This document shows, one piece after another, positions 27,034 through 36,201 of a stretch of DNA of 64,000 bases. How positions within the stretch are numbered: position 1 is the stretch's first letter; every line of letters starts with the position of its first letter. Position numbers and translations under genes: made by a program. Below the pieces are notes generated by a model, which had not been told where the DNA came from, searched no databases, and was given only the letters and a program-made list of their open reading frames with translations. Origin of the DNA: Rhizobium sp. R635. Its GTDB lineage: Bacteria; Pseudomonadota; Alphaproteobacteria; Rhizobiales; Rhizobiaceae. The DNA lies in the NCBI RefSeq assembly GCF_002211285.1, contig NZ_LOKX01000012.1, positions 310,001-374,000 of the forward strand, in the 5' to 3' direction.

Positions 27034-28548
27034 ATGACAAACAGGTGGAAATCAATCGGGCTCGCCGCCATGCTCGCAGGCCTGACGCTGAGTGCAAGCT
27101 ATGCGGAGGCCGCCGGTGTGCTCACCATCGGCCGCCGTGAGGATTCGACGACGTTCGATCCGATCAAGACCGCGCAGAACATCGACAACTGGGTGTTCTC
27201 CAACGTCTACGACGTGCTGATCCGTGTCGACAAGACAGGCACGAAGCTGGAGCCGGGCCTTGCCGAAAGCTGGACCGCCTCGGATGACGGGCTGACCTAT
27301 ACGCTCAAGATCCGCGACACGAAATTCTCCGACGGTTCGCCGCTGACGGCGGAAGACGCGGCCTACAGCCTGCTGCGCATCCGCGACGATCCTGCCTCGC
27401 TCTGGAGCGATTCCTACAAGGTGATCGACACGGCGGTCGCGACCGACGCGCATACGCTGACGATCAAGCTCAAGAATCCGTCCGCGCCGTTCCTCTCGAC
27501 GCTTGCGCTGCCCAATGCCTCGGTCATTTCCAAGAAGGGCATGGAATCGCTGGGGCCTGATGCCTATGCCGAGAAGCCGATCGCATCCGGCGCCTTCGTG
27601 ATCGACGAATGGCGGCGCGGCGACCGCGTCATCCTCAAGAAGAACCCGAATTTCTGGGAGGCCGACCGCGTCAAGCTCGACGGCGTCGAGTGGATCTCGG
27701 TGCCCGACGACAACACCCGCATGCTGAACGTCCAGGCCGGTGAACTCGATGCGGCGATTTTCGTTCCCTTCTCCCGCGTCGAGGAACTGAAGAAGGATAC
27801 GAACCTCCATGTCGACATCGATGCCTCGACCCGCGAGGATCATCTGCTGATCAACCATGCGCATGGCGCGCTCGGCAAGAAGGAAGTCCGCCAGGCGCTG
27901 GATCTTGCGATCGACAAGAAGGCGATCGTCGACACGATCACCTTCGGCCAGGGCACGGTCGCCAATTCCTACATTCCGAAGGGCGCGCTCTATTATTACG
28001 CCGACAATCTGCAGCGGCCCTATGATCCGGCAAAGGCCAAGGAAATGCTGGCGGCTGCCGGGGCCTCCGACCTGACGCTGAATTACCTGGTCCGCGCCGG
28101 CGACGAAGTCGACGAGCAGACGGCCGTATTGGTCCAGCAGCAGCTGCAAAAGGCCGGCATCACCGCCAATCTGCAGAAGGTCGATCCCAGCCAGCAATGG
28201 GACATGCTGGTTGCCGGCGACTATGACGTCTCGGTCAACTACTGGACCAACGACATTCTCGACCCGGACCAGAAGACCACCTTCGTCCTCGGCCACGATT
28301 CCAACAATAACTACCTGACCAATTACAAGAACGAGGCGGTGAAGGAACTGGTCGCCAAGGCACGTCTCGAACTCGACCCGAAAAAGCGCGAAGCGATGTA
28401 TGTCGATCTGCAGAAGATGGCCAAGGACGACGTCAACTGGGTCGACCTCTATTACAGCCCCTATATCAACGTCTCGCGCAAGAATATCGAGAACTTCTAC
28501 CAGAACCCCCTCGGCCGCTTCTTCCTGGAAGACACGGTCAAGAACTGA
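27034..28548 (+). CDS. family-5 peptide-type ABC binding protein
   Basis: A 504-aa periplasmic binding protein (SBP_bac_5 type) with a Sec signal peptide ending about SYAEA-AGV. The start has GAAGGGAACG before it. Typical segments are visible: the opening TFDPIKT, LEPGLAESW, and the DILDPDQ stretch. It is the last gene of the pip 2 operon. In the Pseudomonas PipR system the neighbouring AapA binding protein delivers the signal; this one may play the same part, by inference from context. Confidence 0.94.
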   Translation: MTNRWKSIGLAAMLAGLTLSASYAEAAGVLTIGRREDSTTFDPIKTAQNIDNWVFSNVYDVLIRVDKTGTKLEPGLAESWTASDDGLTYTLKIRDTKFSDGSPLTAEDAAYSLLRIRDDPASLWSDSYKVIDTAVATDAHTLTIKLKNPSAPFLSTLALPNASVISKKGMESLGPDAYAEKPIASGAFVIDEWRRGDRVILKKNPNFWEADRVKLDGVEWISVPDDNTRMLNVQAGELDAAIFVPFSRVEELKKDTNLHVDIDASTREDHLLINHAHGALGKKEVRQALDLAIDKKAIVDTITFGQGTVANSYIPKGALYYYADNLQRPYDPAKAKEMLAAAGASDLTLNYLVRAGDEVDEQTAVLVQQQLQKAGITANLQKVDPSQQWDMLVAGDYDVSVNYWTNDILDPDQKTTFVLGHDSNNNYLTNYKNEAVKELVAKARLELDPKKREAMYVDLQKMAKDDVNWVDLYYSPYINVSRKNIENFYQNPLGRFFLEDTVKN

Positions 28549-28567
28549 GTTCGGGCAGCCTGTAAAC

Positions 28568-28607
28568 GCTCCGCCGCCACAAAGGCGGCGGAGCCTCATT
28601 TCTTTTT
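28568..28607 (+). terminator. rho-independent terminator of the pip 2/transporter operon
   Basis: A perfect 11-bp stem (GCTCCGCCGCC-ACAAA-GGCGGCGGAGC) is followed by CTCATTTCTTTTT. It starts 20 nt after the binding-protein stop. Confidence 0.9.
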
Positions 28608-28629
28608 GCAAAAGGCTGATGCGGCTTGC

Positions 28630-29505
28630 TTACTCGGCGGCGGCCAGCTTGTCCTGTGTTTTCGTGTCGAAGTCGCTGGCGTCGTGGCGCTCGTGCAACT
28701 GGCTCGACGGCTCGCCGGAGAGGCGGTTGACCATGCGCCCGCGCTGCACGGCCGGCCTGTTGTGGATGGCGTCGGCCCAGCGCAGCACGTTCTTATAGTC
28801 CTCGACCTGCAGGAATTCGGCCGCCCCGTAGGTCCAGCCCTTCACCAGACCGCCATACCAGGGCCAGACGGCGATGTCGGCGATCGTATACTGGCTGCCT
28901 GCCAGATACTCGCTTTCGGCAAGGCGACGATCGAGCACGTCGAGCTGACGCTTCACCTCCATGGCGAAGCGGTCGATCGCATATTCGATCTTGGTTGGCG
29001 CGTAAGCGTAGAAATGGCCGAAGCCGCCGCCGAGATATGGGGCGCTTCCCATCTGCCAGAACAGCCATGACAGGCATTCGGCGCGCGCGGCCGGCTCGGT
29101 CGGCAGGAAGGCGCCGAACTTTTCGGCGAGATAGGTCAGGATTGCGCCGGATTCGAAAACGCGGATCGGCTTCGAACCGCTGCGGTCCATCAGTGCCGGG
29201 ATCTTGGAGTTGGGATTGACGGCGACGAAGCCGCTGCCGAACTGGTCGCCATCGCCGATCCTGATCAGCCAGGCATCATATTCCGCGCCGCTATGACCGA
29301 GCGCCAGCAGCTCCTCGAGCATGATCGTGACCTTCTGGCCGTTCGGCGTGCCGAGCGAATAGAGCTGCAGCGGATGGCGGCCGATCGGAAGCTCCTTGTC
29401 ATGGGTCGGCCCTGCGATCGGGCGGTTGATGCTGGCGAATTGGCCGCCGTTCGCCTTGTTCCAGGTCCAGACCTTCGGGGGTGTATAGTCGGGAGAACCG
29501 CTCAT
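28630..29505 (-). CDS. yghU: glutathione S-transferase family, YghU-like disulfide reductase
   Basis: A 291-aa cytosolic enzyme. It has the extended N-terminus and the thioredoxin-like domain of YghU (LYSLGTPNGQKVTIMLEELL, then NPNSKIPAL and FESGAILTYLAEKFG) and a C-terminal helical domain. The family shows glutathione-dependent disulfide reduction. Length matches E. coli YghU. AGGAG precedes the ATG. It is a single gene between two terminator-like hairpins and does not belong to the neighbouring operons. Confidence 0.93.
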   Translation of the reverse strand: MSGSPDYTPPKVWTWNKANGGQFASINRPIAGPTHDKELPIGRHPLQLYSLGTPNGQKVTIMLEELLALGHSGAEYDAWLIRIGDGDQFGSGFVAVNPNSKIPALMDRSGSKPIRVFESGAILTYLAEKFGAFLPTEPAARAECLSWLFWQMGSAPYLGGGFGHFYAYAPTKIEYAIDRFAMEVKRQLDVLDRRLAESEYLAGSQYTIADIAVWPWYGGLVKGWTYGAAEFLQVEDYKNVLRWADAIHNRPAVQRGRMVNRLSGEPSSQLHERHDASDFDTKTQDKLAAAE

Positions 29506-29538
29506 CTTTCAAAACTCCTGGGATTGGTCAGACAGAGC

Positions 29539-29566
29539 GCGGCGCCGTTGGGGGCGCCGCATTTTT
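29539..29566 (+). other. terminator-like hairpin upstream of yghU
   Basis: GCGGCGCC-(6 nt)-GGCGCCGC followed by ATTTTT on the plus strand. No plus-strand gene ends here, so as a terminator it would act on antisense transcription; it may equally be part of the yghU leader. Confidence 0.4.
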
Positions 29567-29660
29567 CCTGACATAGCAGAGGCGGGGAGGTTTTGTCACA
29601 GGTTTGGAGCGGCCTCACGCAATCGTCAGAGCCTTGGCAAACTTGAGGAAAACGGCTGCT

Positions 29661-30740
29661 TCAGGCGTCCACTTCGGGAAGACGCCTGCCTGTCGCGGCC
29701 GAAAACAGATGTTCACCGGCCGCCCGCAAGGTGAAACGGATGGTGTCGCCAGGCCTGACGGCAATGCGCTCGCGAAACAGCATATTGACATTTTCTTCGC
29801 CGATCCGGGCGACGACCTGCGTTTCCGCGCCTGTCGGCTCGACGACGACGATAGTCGCCGGCGTTCCCTCGTCGGCGATGACGAACTGTTCCGGCCTGAT
29901 GCCGTAAATCAGCTCTTCACCGGGATCGGCGGTGCCGGGACGCAGCGACAGCGGCATGGCGATCCCGCTGTTGGTGCGAAAGATCGAGGGGGCGTCGGCC
30001 TGGATTCGGCCCTTGAGCAGGTTCATCGCCGGCATGCCGATGAAGCCGGCGACGAAGGTGGTTGCGGGGCGATCATAGATCTCCAGCGGCGTTCCGATCT
30101 GCTCGACGATGCCGTCGCGCATCACGACGATGCGGTCGGCCATGGTCATCGCCTCGGTCTGGTCATGGGTGACGTAGACGGTAGTAATCTTCAGCCGCTG
30201 GTGCAGCTCCTTGATCTCGGCGCGCATCGCCACGCGCAGCTTGGCGTCGAGATTGGAAAGCGGTTCGTCGAAGAGGAACACCTTCGGATCGCGCACGATC
30301 GCGCGGCCCATGGCGACGCGCTGGCGCTGGCCGCCCGAAAGATGACGCGGATGGCGGTCGAGATAGGGTTCCAGCGCGAGAATCTTGGCGGCGGACTGCA
30401 CGCGGCGGCCGATCTCCTCCTTGGCCGTGCCGCGCAGCCTCAGGGAAAAGCCCATATTCTCGGCCACCGTCAGATGCGGATAGAGCGCATAGCTCTGGAA
30501 CACCATGGCGATGTCCCGCTCCTTCGACGGCAGGTCGTTGACCATGCGGCCGCCGATCGAAAGCCGGCCGTCCGAGATCGTCTCCAGGCCGGCGATCATG
30601 CGCAGCAAGGTGGACTTGCCGCAGCCGGACGGCCCGACCAGCACGATGAATTCGCCATCCTCGATGTCGACGTCGACGCCGTGGATGACAGGCAGGGTGC
30701 CGTAGGATTTGCGGATGTTGTGAAGCGCGATCGACGCCAT
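29661..30740 (-). CDS. sugar-type ABC ATPase, UgpC/MsmK family
   Basis: A 359-aa ATPase with GPSGCGKST near 38-46, [23 protein letters not shown] and a C-terminal TOBE/MalK-like regulatory domain. It would energise the two permeases at 32254-34040. AAGGGAAGACATC precedes ATG. It is the last gene of the GntR-ABC operon, 24 nt after the cupin gene. The substrate class is carbohydrate-like or glycerol-phosphate-like; the ligand is not determined. Confidence 0.94.
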   Translation of the reverse strand: MASIALHNIRKSYGTLPVIHGVDVDIEDGEFIVLVGPSGCGKSTLLRMIAGLETISDGRLSIGGRMVNDLPSKERDIAMVFQSYALYPHLTVAENMGFSLRLRGTAKEEIGRRVQSAAKILALEPYLDRHPRHLSGGQRQRVAMGRAIVRDPKVFLFDEPLSNLDAKLRVAMRAEIKELHQRLKITTVYVTHDQTEAMTMADRIVVMRDGIVEQIGTPLEIYDRPATTFVAGFIGMPAMNLLKGRIQADAPSIFRTNSGIAMPLSLRPGTADPGEELIYGIRPEQFVIADEGTPATIVVVEPTGAETQVVARIGEENVNMLFRERIAVRPGDTIRFTLRAAGEHLFSAATGRRLPEVDA

Positions 30741-30764
30741 GATGTCTTCCCTTTCAGACGGCGT

Positions 30765-31145
30765 TCAGGCCGCGCCCTCGCCTTCATGATTGACCGCCGT
30801 CCGGGTGCCGGAGGAGAACATGATCAGGGCGAAGAGCGGTTCGTTGCCGAGCGCGCGCGCCCAGTGGCGGATATTGCGGGGGATGCGGATGGCGTCGCCA
30901 GGTTCGAGCCGATAAAGGGCGTCACCGAGCTTGTGTTCGCAACTGCCGGAAACGACGTAGAGGATCTCTTCGCAGTCGGGATGCGAGTGCAGCTGGTTGC
31001 GCTCGCCGGGATTGATGCGGCAGGTGCCGAAGGTCATCTCGGCGCCGGGCGTGCCGTCGCCGGTGATCTTCCAGTTGAGTTCGCCCCAGCTGGTCGGCAT
31101 GAATTCGCCGCCGGCTTTCCTGAAAATGATGTCGGTCTCGCTCAA
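30765..31145 (-). CDS. small cupin-domain protein
   Basis: A 126-aa single cupin barrel. It keeps the metal-ligand motif (HSHPDCEEILYVVSG) and the second motif (PGDAIRIPRNIRHW). The TTG start is supported by GGAGG 8 nt upstream; the next ATG would cut into the barrel. It lies between the ABC ATPase and the MocA-type oxidoreductase in one operon, so it may be an isomerase or a sensor for the transported sugar derivative. Confidence 0.88.
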   Translation of the reverse strand: MSETDIIFRKAGGEFMPTSWGELNWKITGDGTPGAEMTFGTCRINPGERNQLHSHPDCEEILYVVSGSCEHKLGDALYRLEPGDAIRIPRNIRHWARALGNEPLFALIMFSSGTRTAVNHEGEGAA

Positions 31146-31159
31146 GACTGTGCCTCCGG

Positions 31160-32251
31160 TCAGAGATTGGTGGTGACGCCGGCATCCGTGCGTCTGTAGA
31201 ATTCGAAGAGTTTCATGATCTCTCGGGCGATTTCGAGCGTGCCCCTCGTGATCGGCGTGCCCGCAAGGATCGCATCCGTCAGATGCAGGATCTCGGGCAC
31301 ATAGCCGAGATAGAAGAGGTTGTTGTTGTAGAGCTGGCCTAGCGAATGCTCCGGTTCATAGAGCAGCGCGGCATTCTCGTCCGGCTGGATGAAGCTTGCG
31401 GCGCGGCCATAGGACGGCAGGTCCGCCTTGCGGAAATAGGTCAGACGGCTGCCGTTTTCGACGATGGCGTTGGCGCCCTCGCCGATGATCTCGACCCGCT
31501 CGAAGATGCTGCCGCCCGATTGGCCAGCGGCAAGATGCAGCGTGCCGATCGCGCCGGAGCGGAAGCGCAGGCTGGTGACGCTTGCGCCGGTCAGCGCTTC
31601 CCACTCGTAGCCTGCGCGCTCGATCTCGCCGCCGAGAAAATTCAGGATCGCTCCTGGATGGTAAATATGATCGAGGAAGCTCTGCATCTTGACGAGGTCG
31701 GCGCGGTCTTCCGGGCTCGGCAGGCTCTGGGGATAGCGGACATTGATCGAGGTCAGCCTGCCGAAGCCGGGCGAGCCGATCAGGTCCTTGAGTTTCTCGA
31801 TCGTCGGAAAGAAAGTCTTCTTGAGGCCGGTCATCACCATGCGGCCGGCCGCCGCACTTGCCGCCTGCAGCCTTTCGATATCGCCGATGCTTGCCGCTGT
31901 CGGCTTTTCCATCCAGACGTGGGCGCCTGCTGCCAGCGCGTCGAGGGCCAGATCGGTCGCCTGCACCCGGCCGTCGGGATGATAGGCGGTGACGAGAAAG
32001 ACCAGTTCCGGCTTTTCCCGCTCCAGCATCTCGCGATGATCGGTATAGGCTTTGCCGGCGCCGAAGAGTTTTGCGAATTTCTCGGCGCGGCCGAGATCGA
32101 GATCGCAGATGCCGGCAAGTTCCACCGGCGCATAACGCAGCGCCGGATAGACATTGCGGTAGGCATGGCCGCCGGCGCCGATGAAGCAGGCCTTGATACG
32201 GTGATCGAATTCGAAATTGTAGCGGATTTCCCGCTGGACGTGGTGCGACAT
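31160..32251 (-). CDS. Gfo/Idh/MocA-family oxidoreductase
   Basis: A 363-aa NAD(P)-dependent dehydrogenase. The Rossmann motif CFIGAGGHAYRNVYPAL, the AELAGICDLD-like second strand (PVELAGICDLD) and the catalytic-lysine motif EKP (WMEKPTA) are present, followed by the C-terminal beta sheet domain. ATG 32251 is 2 nt after the permease stop. It probably oxidises the sugar or cyclitol imported by this operon. Longer open frames upstream overlap the permease gene and are not coding. Confidence 0.92.
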   Translation of the reverse strand: MSHHVQREIRYNFEFDHRIKACFIGAGGHAYRNVYPALRYAPVELAGICDLDLGRAEKFAKLFGAGKAYTDHREMLEREKPELVFLVTAYHPDGRVQATDLALDALAAGAHVWMEKPTAASIGDIERLQAASAAAGRMVMTGLKKTFFPTIEKLKDLIGSPGFGRLTSINVRYPQSLPSPEDRADLVKMQSFLDHIYHPGAILNFLGGEIERAGYEWEALTGASVTSLRFRSGAIGTLHLAAGQSGGSIFERVEIIGEGANAIVENGSRLTYFRKADLPSYGRAASFIQPDENAALLYEPEHSLGQLYNNNLFYLGYVPEILHLTDAILAGTPITRGTLEIAREIMKLFEFYRRTDAGVTTNL

Positions 32252-32253
32252 GG

Positions 32254-33081
32254 TCAGCCCTTGATTGCTCCCTGCGTCAGCCCCTCGGTGAAACGGCGCT
32301 GCATCAGGATGTAGAGAAGAATGATCGGCAGGAACGAAATGACGGTGCCTGAGAAGACCAGGCGGTAATCGGAAGCATAGGTGCTGGCGAAACGAACCAA
32401 CCCGAGCGGCAGCGTCTGTACCTCGGGGCTGATCAGCACGATCAGCGGCAGGAAGAAATCGTTCCAGGTGGAGAGCGCGCTGATGATGACGAGTGCCTGC
32501 ACGGCGGGGGTCGAGATCGGCAGAAAGACCTTGGTGAGGATCTGGAAATGCGAAGCGCCGTCGATCTTGGCGGCCTCGATCAGATCGTCGGGCACGCCGA
32601 TGAAGAAGCTGCGCATCAGGAAGATGCCGAAGGGAATGCCGTTGCTGACCTGCACCAGCACGATACCGGCAAGCGTGTTGACGAGATTCAGCCCGAAGAG
32701 CACCTGGTAGAGCGGGATGACGATCGCCTGGACCGGCACGGTCAGCCCGAGGATGAAGGCGTAGAACAACCATTCCCGGCCGGGAAAACGGATCTTGGCA
32801 AGCGCATAGCCGGCCGGCGCGCAGGTGATGAGCGACAGGGCGACGACGCCCGCGAGGTTGATGAGGCTGTTGCCGACGAGATCGCCGAAGCCGCCGATCT
32901 GCCAGGCGTCGAGATAATTCCGCCACATCAGGTCGGCGGGCCAGGTGAAGGGATCGGCCTGGCCGATCTCGGCCTCGGTCTTGAAGCTCGAAATCAAGAG
33001 CCAGACGAAGGGGGCGAGGATCAGGATCAAGACCGGGGTCAGCGCCAGCGCCACCGGCCATTCGCGATTGCGCACACTCAT
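32254..33081 (-). CDS. sugar-type ABC permease, MalG-like
   Basis: A 275-aa inner-membrane permease with six helices and an EAA loop (IEAAKIDGASHFQIL). ATG 33081 overlaps the stop of the MalF-like gene (ATGA). It pairs with that protein to form the channel. The C-terminus QRRFTEGLTQGAIKG is typical of the family. Confidence 0.94.
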   Translation of the reverse strand: MSVRNREWPVALALTPVLILILAPFVWLLISSFKTEAEIGQADPFTWPADLMWRNYLDAWQIGGFGDLVGNSLINLAGVVALSLITCAPAGYALAKIRFPGREWLFYAFILGLTVPVQAIVIPLYQVLFGLNLVNTLAGIVLVQVSNGIPFGIFLMRSFFIGVPDDLIEAAKIDGASHFQILTKVFLPISTPAVQALVIISALSTWNDFFLPLIVLISPEVQTLPLGLVRFASTYASDYRLVFSGTVISFLPIILLYILMQRRFTEGLTQGAIKG

Positions 33082-34040
33082 TGGGACAGCCTCGCGCGCC
33101 AGCGGTTGAAGACGATGGTGATGGCGATCGCGAGCAGGCTGAGCAGGATGCAGAGCACCGCAGCAAGCCCATGATCCTGGGACTGGAAGGCAAGCCGGTA
33201 GATATAGGTCGTGATCAGCTCGCTCTGATAGAACGGCCCGCCATTGGTCATGACGAAGACCGTGGCGAAGCCCTTCAGGCCGTTGATCATCGCCAGCGAG
33301 ACGACGAAGGTCGTCACCTCGCGGAGCCCCGGCAGCGTGACATAGATCAGCTTCTGGAAGGCGTTGGCGCCGTCCACTTCGGCAGCATCGTAAAGCGAGT
33401 GATCGATATTCTGCAGGCCGGCGATGAAGAGCAGCATGTAAAGGCCGAAACCCTGCCACGAGCTTGCGACATTGACGGAGAACAGCACCAGCGCAGGATC
33501 GGAAAGCCAGCCTTGCGTGAAGGCGCCGAGCCCGATCTGCGTCAGGGCCGTGTTCAGCAGGCCGAAAAACGGATCGTAGATATTGGCCCAGATGACGCCG
33601 ACCACGGCGAGCGAGACCAGATGCGGCAGGAAGAAAGCGGTGCGGAAGAAGACTTGCGTCACTCTCAGCCTGCTGACGGCAAGCGCCAGCAGAAGGCCGA
33701 GCCCGCCCGCCATCACCACATGATAGGCCAGCCAGAGGAAGGTATGGACGAGGCTCTTCCAGACGATCGGGTCCTGGGCCGCCTTGGCGTAATTATCGAC
33801 GCCGACGAAGCTTGCTGATGTGTTGAAGCCGGCCGAGCTGTTGAAGCTCAGCCAGAAGGTGGCGGCGATCGGCAACAGCGTGAAGACCGCATAAAGTGTC
33901 AGCGCCGGCGCCATCAGCCAGAATGCGGTGCGGGCATCGCCATCGGCTGAGATCGACCCGGCCGTTCGTGGTCTCGACATACGGGCGGGGTTGCCGCCCG
34001 TATGTCCCGCCACGGCAGGGGCAGTGCTGAGAGGAGCCAT
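33078..34040 (-). CDS. sugar-type ABC permease, MalF-like
   Basis: A 320-aa permease with a short cytoplasmic N-terminus rich in Arg/Gly/Ala, six predicted helices, and the EAA loop YDAAEVDGANAFQKL. I take ATG 34040, with GCAAGG upstream; a GTG 33 nt earlier would overlap the binding-protein stop. It lies between the binding protein and the MalG-like permease. Confidence 0.92.
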   Translation of the reverse strand: MAPLSTAPAVAGHTGGNPARMSRPRTAGSISADGDARTAFWLMAPALTLYAVFTLLPIAATFWLSFNSSAGFNTSASFVGVDNYAKAAQDPIVWKSLVHTFLWLAYHVVMAGGLGLLLALAVSRLRVTQVFFRTAFFLPHLVSLAVVGVIWANIYDPFFGLLNTALTQIGLGAFTQGWLSDPALVLFSVNVASSWQGFGLYMLLFIAGLQNIDHSLYDAAEVDGANAFQKLIYVTLPGLREVTTFVVSLAMINGLKGFATVFVMTNGGPFYQSELITTYIYRLAFQSQDHGLAAVLCILLSLLAIAITIVFNRWRARLSQ

Positions 34041-34072
34041 GACCTTGCTTCCGGGCGTTTCTGGAATGACCA

Positions 34073-35326
34073 CTATTTCGCCTCTGCCATCTTCGCCTGG
34101 ATCTGCTTCATGCCGTCCTCGCCGCCGATCTGGCCGGAGATGAGGCCCTGGATGACCTGGAAGTAGGTGTCGAGCACGGGGCCTGGCAGATAGACGCTCG
34201 GATTGTAACCGACGCCGCCGGCCGCGGCCGCGAAGATGTCCTTCAGCACGGGTGTCGGCGGTTCGACACCGGGGATTTCACGCGGGTAGATCATCGTGCT
34301 TGCCGGATCCTGCGCGCGTTTTTTCATCACCGCATCCGACAGCATGAAGTCGATCCACTTCATCGCAAGCTCCGGCTGCTTTGAGTTGACCGGCACGAGC
34401 CAGCTCCAGCCGACGCCGCCGGTCGGGATTGCGGCACCCTTGATGTCGGACGGCATGGGCGCATAACCGGCGTTGGCGAGATCGTAGCCGGCCTTGCGGG
34501 CATTGGCGGTGAACCAGGGACCGGCGACGAACATGGCCGCACGCTTGTTGAACCAGAGGCGCGAGGCGCCGTCGAGATCGAGGCCCGCCATTTCCTTCTT
34601 GATATAGCCCGCTTCGACCAGCTTCTGCAGCCGGATGGCGCCGGCGGCGACCGATGGATCGTCGAAAGCGATCTCGCGACGCAGCGCCTTGCCGATCACT
34701 TCCTTGCCGCTTGCCGATTGCAGCAGGTTGCCGAAGAGATGGCCGGCGCTGCCCGGTGTGCGCGGACCGATGGCAATCGGCTGCAGGCCGGTCTCCTCGA
34801 TCGCCTTCATCAGCGTTTCGAACTCGGCCCAGGTTGCCGGGATCTTCCAGCCCGCCTGCGCGAAAATGTCCTTGTGATACCAGATGCCGAGCGCATCGAG
34901 GCCATCCGGAACCTCATAGATTTCGCCGCCGAACTGGCCCTTCAGCTCGGTGTAGAGCCAGGGATAGATCTCATCCTTCCAGCCGCGCTTTTCATATTGC
35001 TCGGTGAGCGGCATGACCTGCTTGGCGTTCTTGACGACGCTGATGCGGCCGATGCCGGAGTTGGTGAGGATCACGTCAGGCCCGGCATCCGACTGGATCG
35101 CCGCCTGCACCGCGCCATTGCTGATCGTGCCGGTCGGCGGCATGAATTCGACCGTTACACCGGGATTGGCCTTCTCGAAATCGGCCTTGATGCCGTTCCA
35201 GAGCTGCGCGACCAGCGGTTCGGTGATCTGCTCCGGACCCCACATTTTCAGGGTCTCGGCATGTGCCAGCGAACTTGCGGCGATCATCGCCGCCAGTGCC
35301 GTGCTGCGGGCAAGAAATTTCAGCAT
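34073..35326 (-). CDS. sugar-type ABC binding protein (family 1)
   Basis: A 417-aa periplasmic binding protein with a Sec signal peptide (MLKFLARSTALAAM... to about AHA-ETL). Typical body motifs are WGPEQ, PDVILTNSG, IWYHKDIFAQAGW, and the AAMFVAGPWF turn. GGAGGAGGGAACA precedes the ATG. It is the first structural gene after the GntR regulator, 78 nt downstream of it. The ligand is unknown. Confidence 0.94.
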   Translation of the reverse strand: MLKFLARSTALAAMIAASSLAHAETLKMWGPEQITEPLVAQLWNGIKADFEKANPGVTVEFMPPTGTISNGAVQAAIQSDAGPDVILTNSGIGRISVVKNAKQVMPLTEQYEKRGWKDEIYPWLYTELKGQFGGEIYEVPDGLDALGIWYHKDIFAQAGWKIPATWAEFETLMKAIEETGLQPIAIGPRTPGSAGHLFGNLLQSASGKEVIGKALRREIAFDDPSVAAGAIRLQKLVEAGYIKKEMAGLDLDGASRLWFNKRAAMFVAGPWFTANARKAGYDLANAGYAPMPSDIKGAAIPTGGVGWSWLVPVNSKQPELAMKWIDFMLSDAVMKKRAQDPASTMIYPREIPGVEPPTPVLKDIFAAAAGGVGYNPSVYLPGPVLDTYFQVIQGLISGQIGGEDGMKQIQAKMAEAK

Positions 35327-35404
35327 TGTTCCCTCCTCCGGGCCGCTCCTCGGCCACGTTCTTCGCTCGTTGAAAGGAGACCTCCCTCTCCTTCATTCAC
35401 CCGG

Positions 35405-36079
35405 CTAAAGCGCCGGATTTTCCTTCTGGAAGCGCGCCATGACGGCCTGCTGGACGTCGCTGATATGCGCGTGCATCAGCGCCTTGGCGCGGGCAATGTC
35501 GCGCGACCGGAAAGCCTGCAGGATCTGATCGCGCTCCTCGGCTGCCCTTTCGGCGAGATCGCGGCTCTCATTGGCGATCGAGCGGCAGATCTGGATCTGC
35601 AGCGCGAGCCGCGCCAGCGTTTCGACCAGCGGCGCGCTTCCCGAAAGCTCGGCGATGGTCTCGTGGAATTCCTTGTCGCGGATGCCGTAAGTCGCCATGT
35701 CGCCGCGGCGCAGTGCCGCCACCGCCTCGTCCAGGATGCGCTCGAAGTTCGCGATATGCCGGTCGCTCATCTCGGGAACGGCGAGCTCGACGGCGAAACA
35801 TTCGAGCGTCTTGCGCAGATTATAGAGGTCGTCGATCTCCTTCGGCGTGAAGCTGCGCACGAAGAAGCCGCGATAAGGCTTGATCTCGATCAGCCCTTCC
35901 TTGGCAAGCGTGCCGATCGCCTCGCGAAACGGCGTGCGGCTGACCTGCAGGCGCTCCGTCAATTCCTTTTCATCGATCGAGACGCCGCTCGGCAGTTCGC
36001 CGGAGACGATCAGTCGAACGATTTCCTCGTAGATCCGCTCGCGAAGGGTGAGGTGGCGCGGTGCGTTCATGGTCTCCAT
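35405..36079 (-). CDS. GntR-family (FCD) transcriptional regulator
   Basis: A 224-aa regulator with an N-terminal winged helix-turn-helix (LRERIYEEIVRLI, RLQVSRTPFREAIGTL) and a C-terminal FCD helical effector domain carrying the metal-site residues Asp and His. Two ATGs nine nt apart (36079, 36070) are possible. Divergent from the Tm-1-like genes and cotranscribed with the ABC operon, it most likely controls both through the repeats at 36105-36135. Confidence 0.93.
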   Translation of the reverse strand: METMNAPRHLTLRERIYEEIVRLIVSGELPSGVSIDEKELTERLQVSRTPFREAIGTLAKEGLIEIKPYRGFFVRSFTPKEIDDLYNLRKTLECFAVELAVPEMSDRHIANFERILDEAVAALRRGDMATYGIRDKEFHETIAELSGSAPLVETLARLALQIQICRSIANESRDLAERAAEERDQILQAFRSRDIARAKALMHAHISDVQQAVMARFQKENPAL

Positions 36080-36104
36080 TTCCGTCTGGCGTTCGTGATT
36101 TAAG

Positions 36105-36135
36105 TATGCAATATGCGAAAGAATATACAATATGG
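36105..36135. promoter_or_regulatory. two direct repeats in the GntR divergent promoter region
   Basis: TATGCAATATGC at 36105-36116 and TATACAATATGG at 36124-36135 agree at 10 of 12 positions and begin 19 nt apart, in an AT-rich gap between the GntR gene and the divergent operon. GntR/FCD proteins bind short AT-rich sites of this sort. Confidence 0.5.
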
Positions 36136-36201
36136 AAAATACAAAAACAGGAACTTTATCGAAAATAAGCGGAAAACGGCTCAAAAAGAGGAGGAAAACC
36201 A

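Noticed and set aside
29539..29566. Hairpin with T-run as terminator of the sugar ABC operon ending at 29661
   Set aside because: The T-run is on the plus strand while that operon runs on the minus strand, so it cannot terminate it in the usual way.
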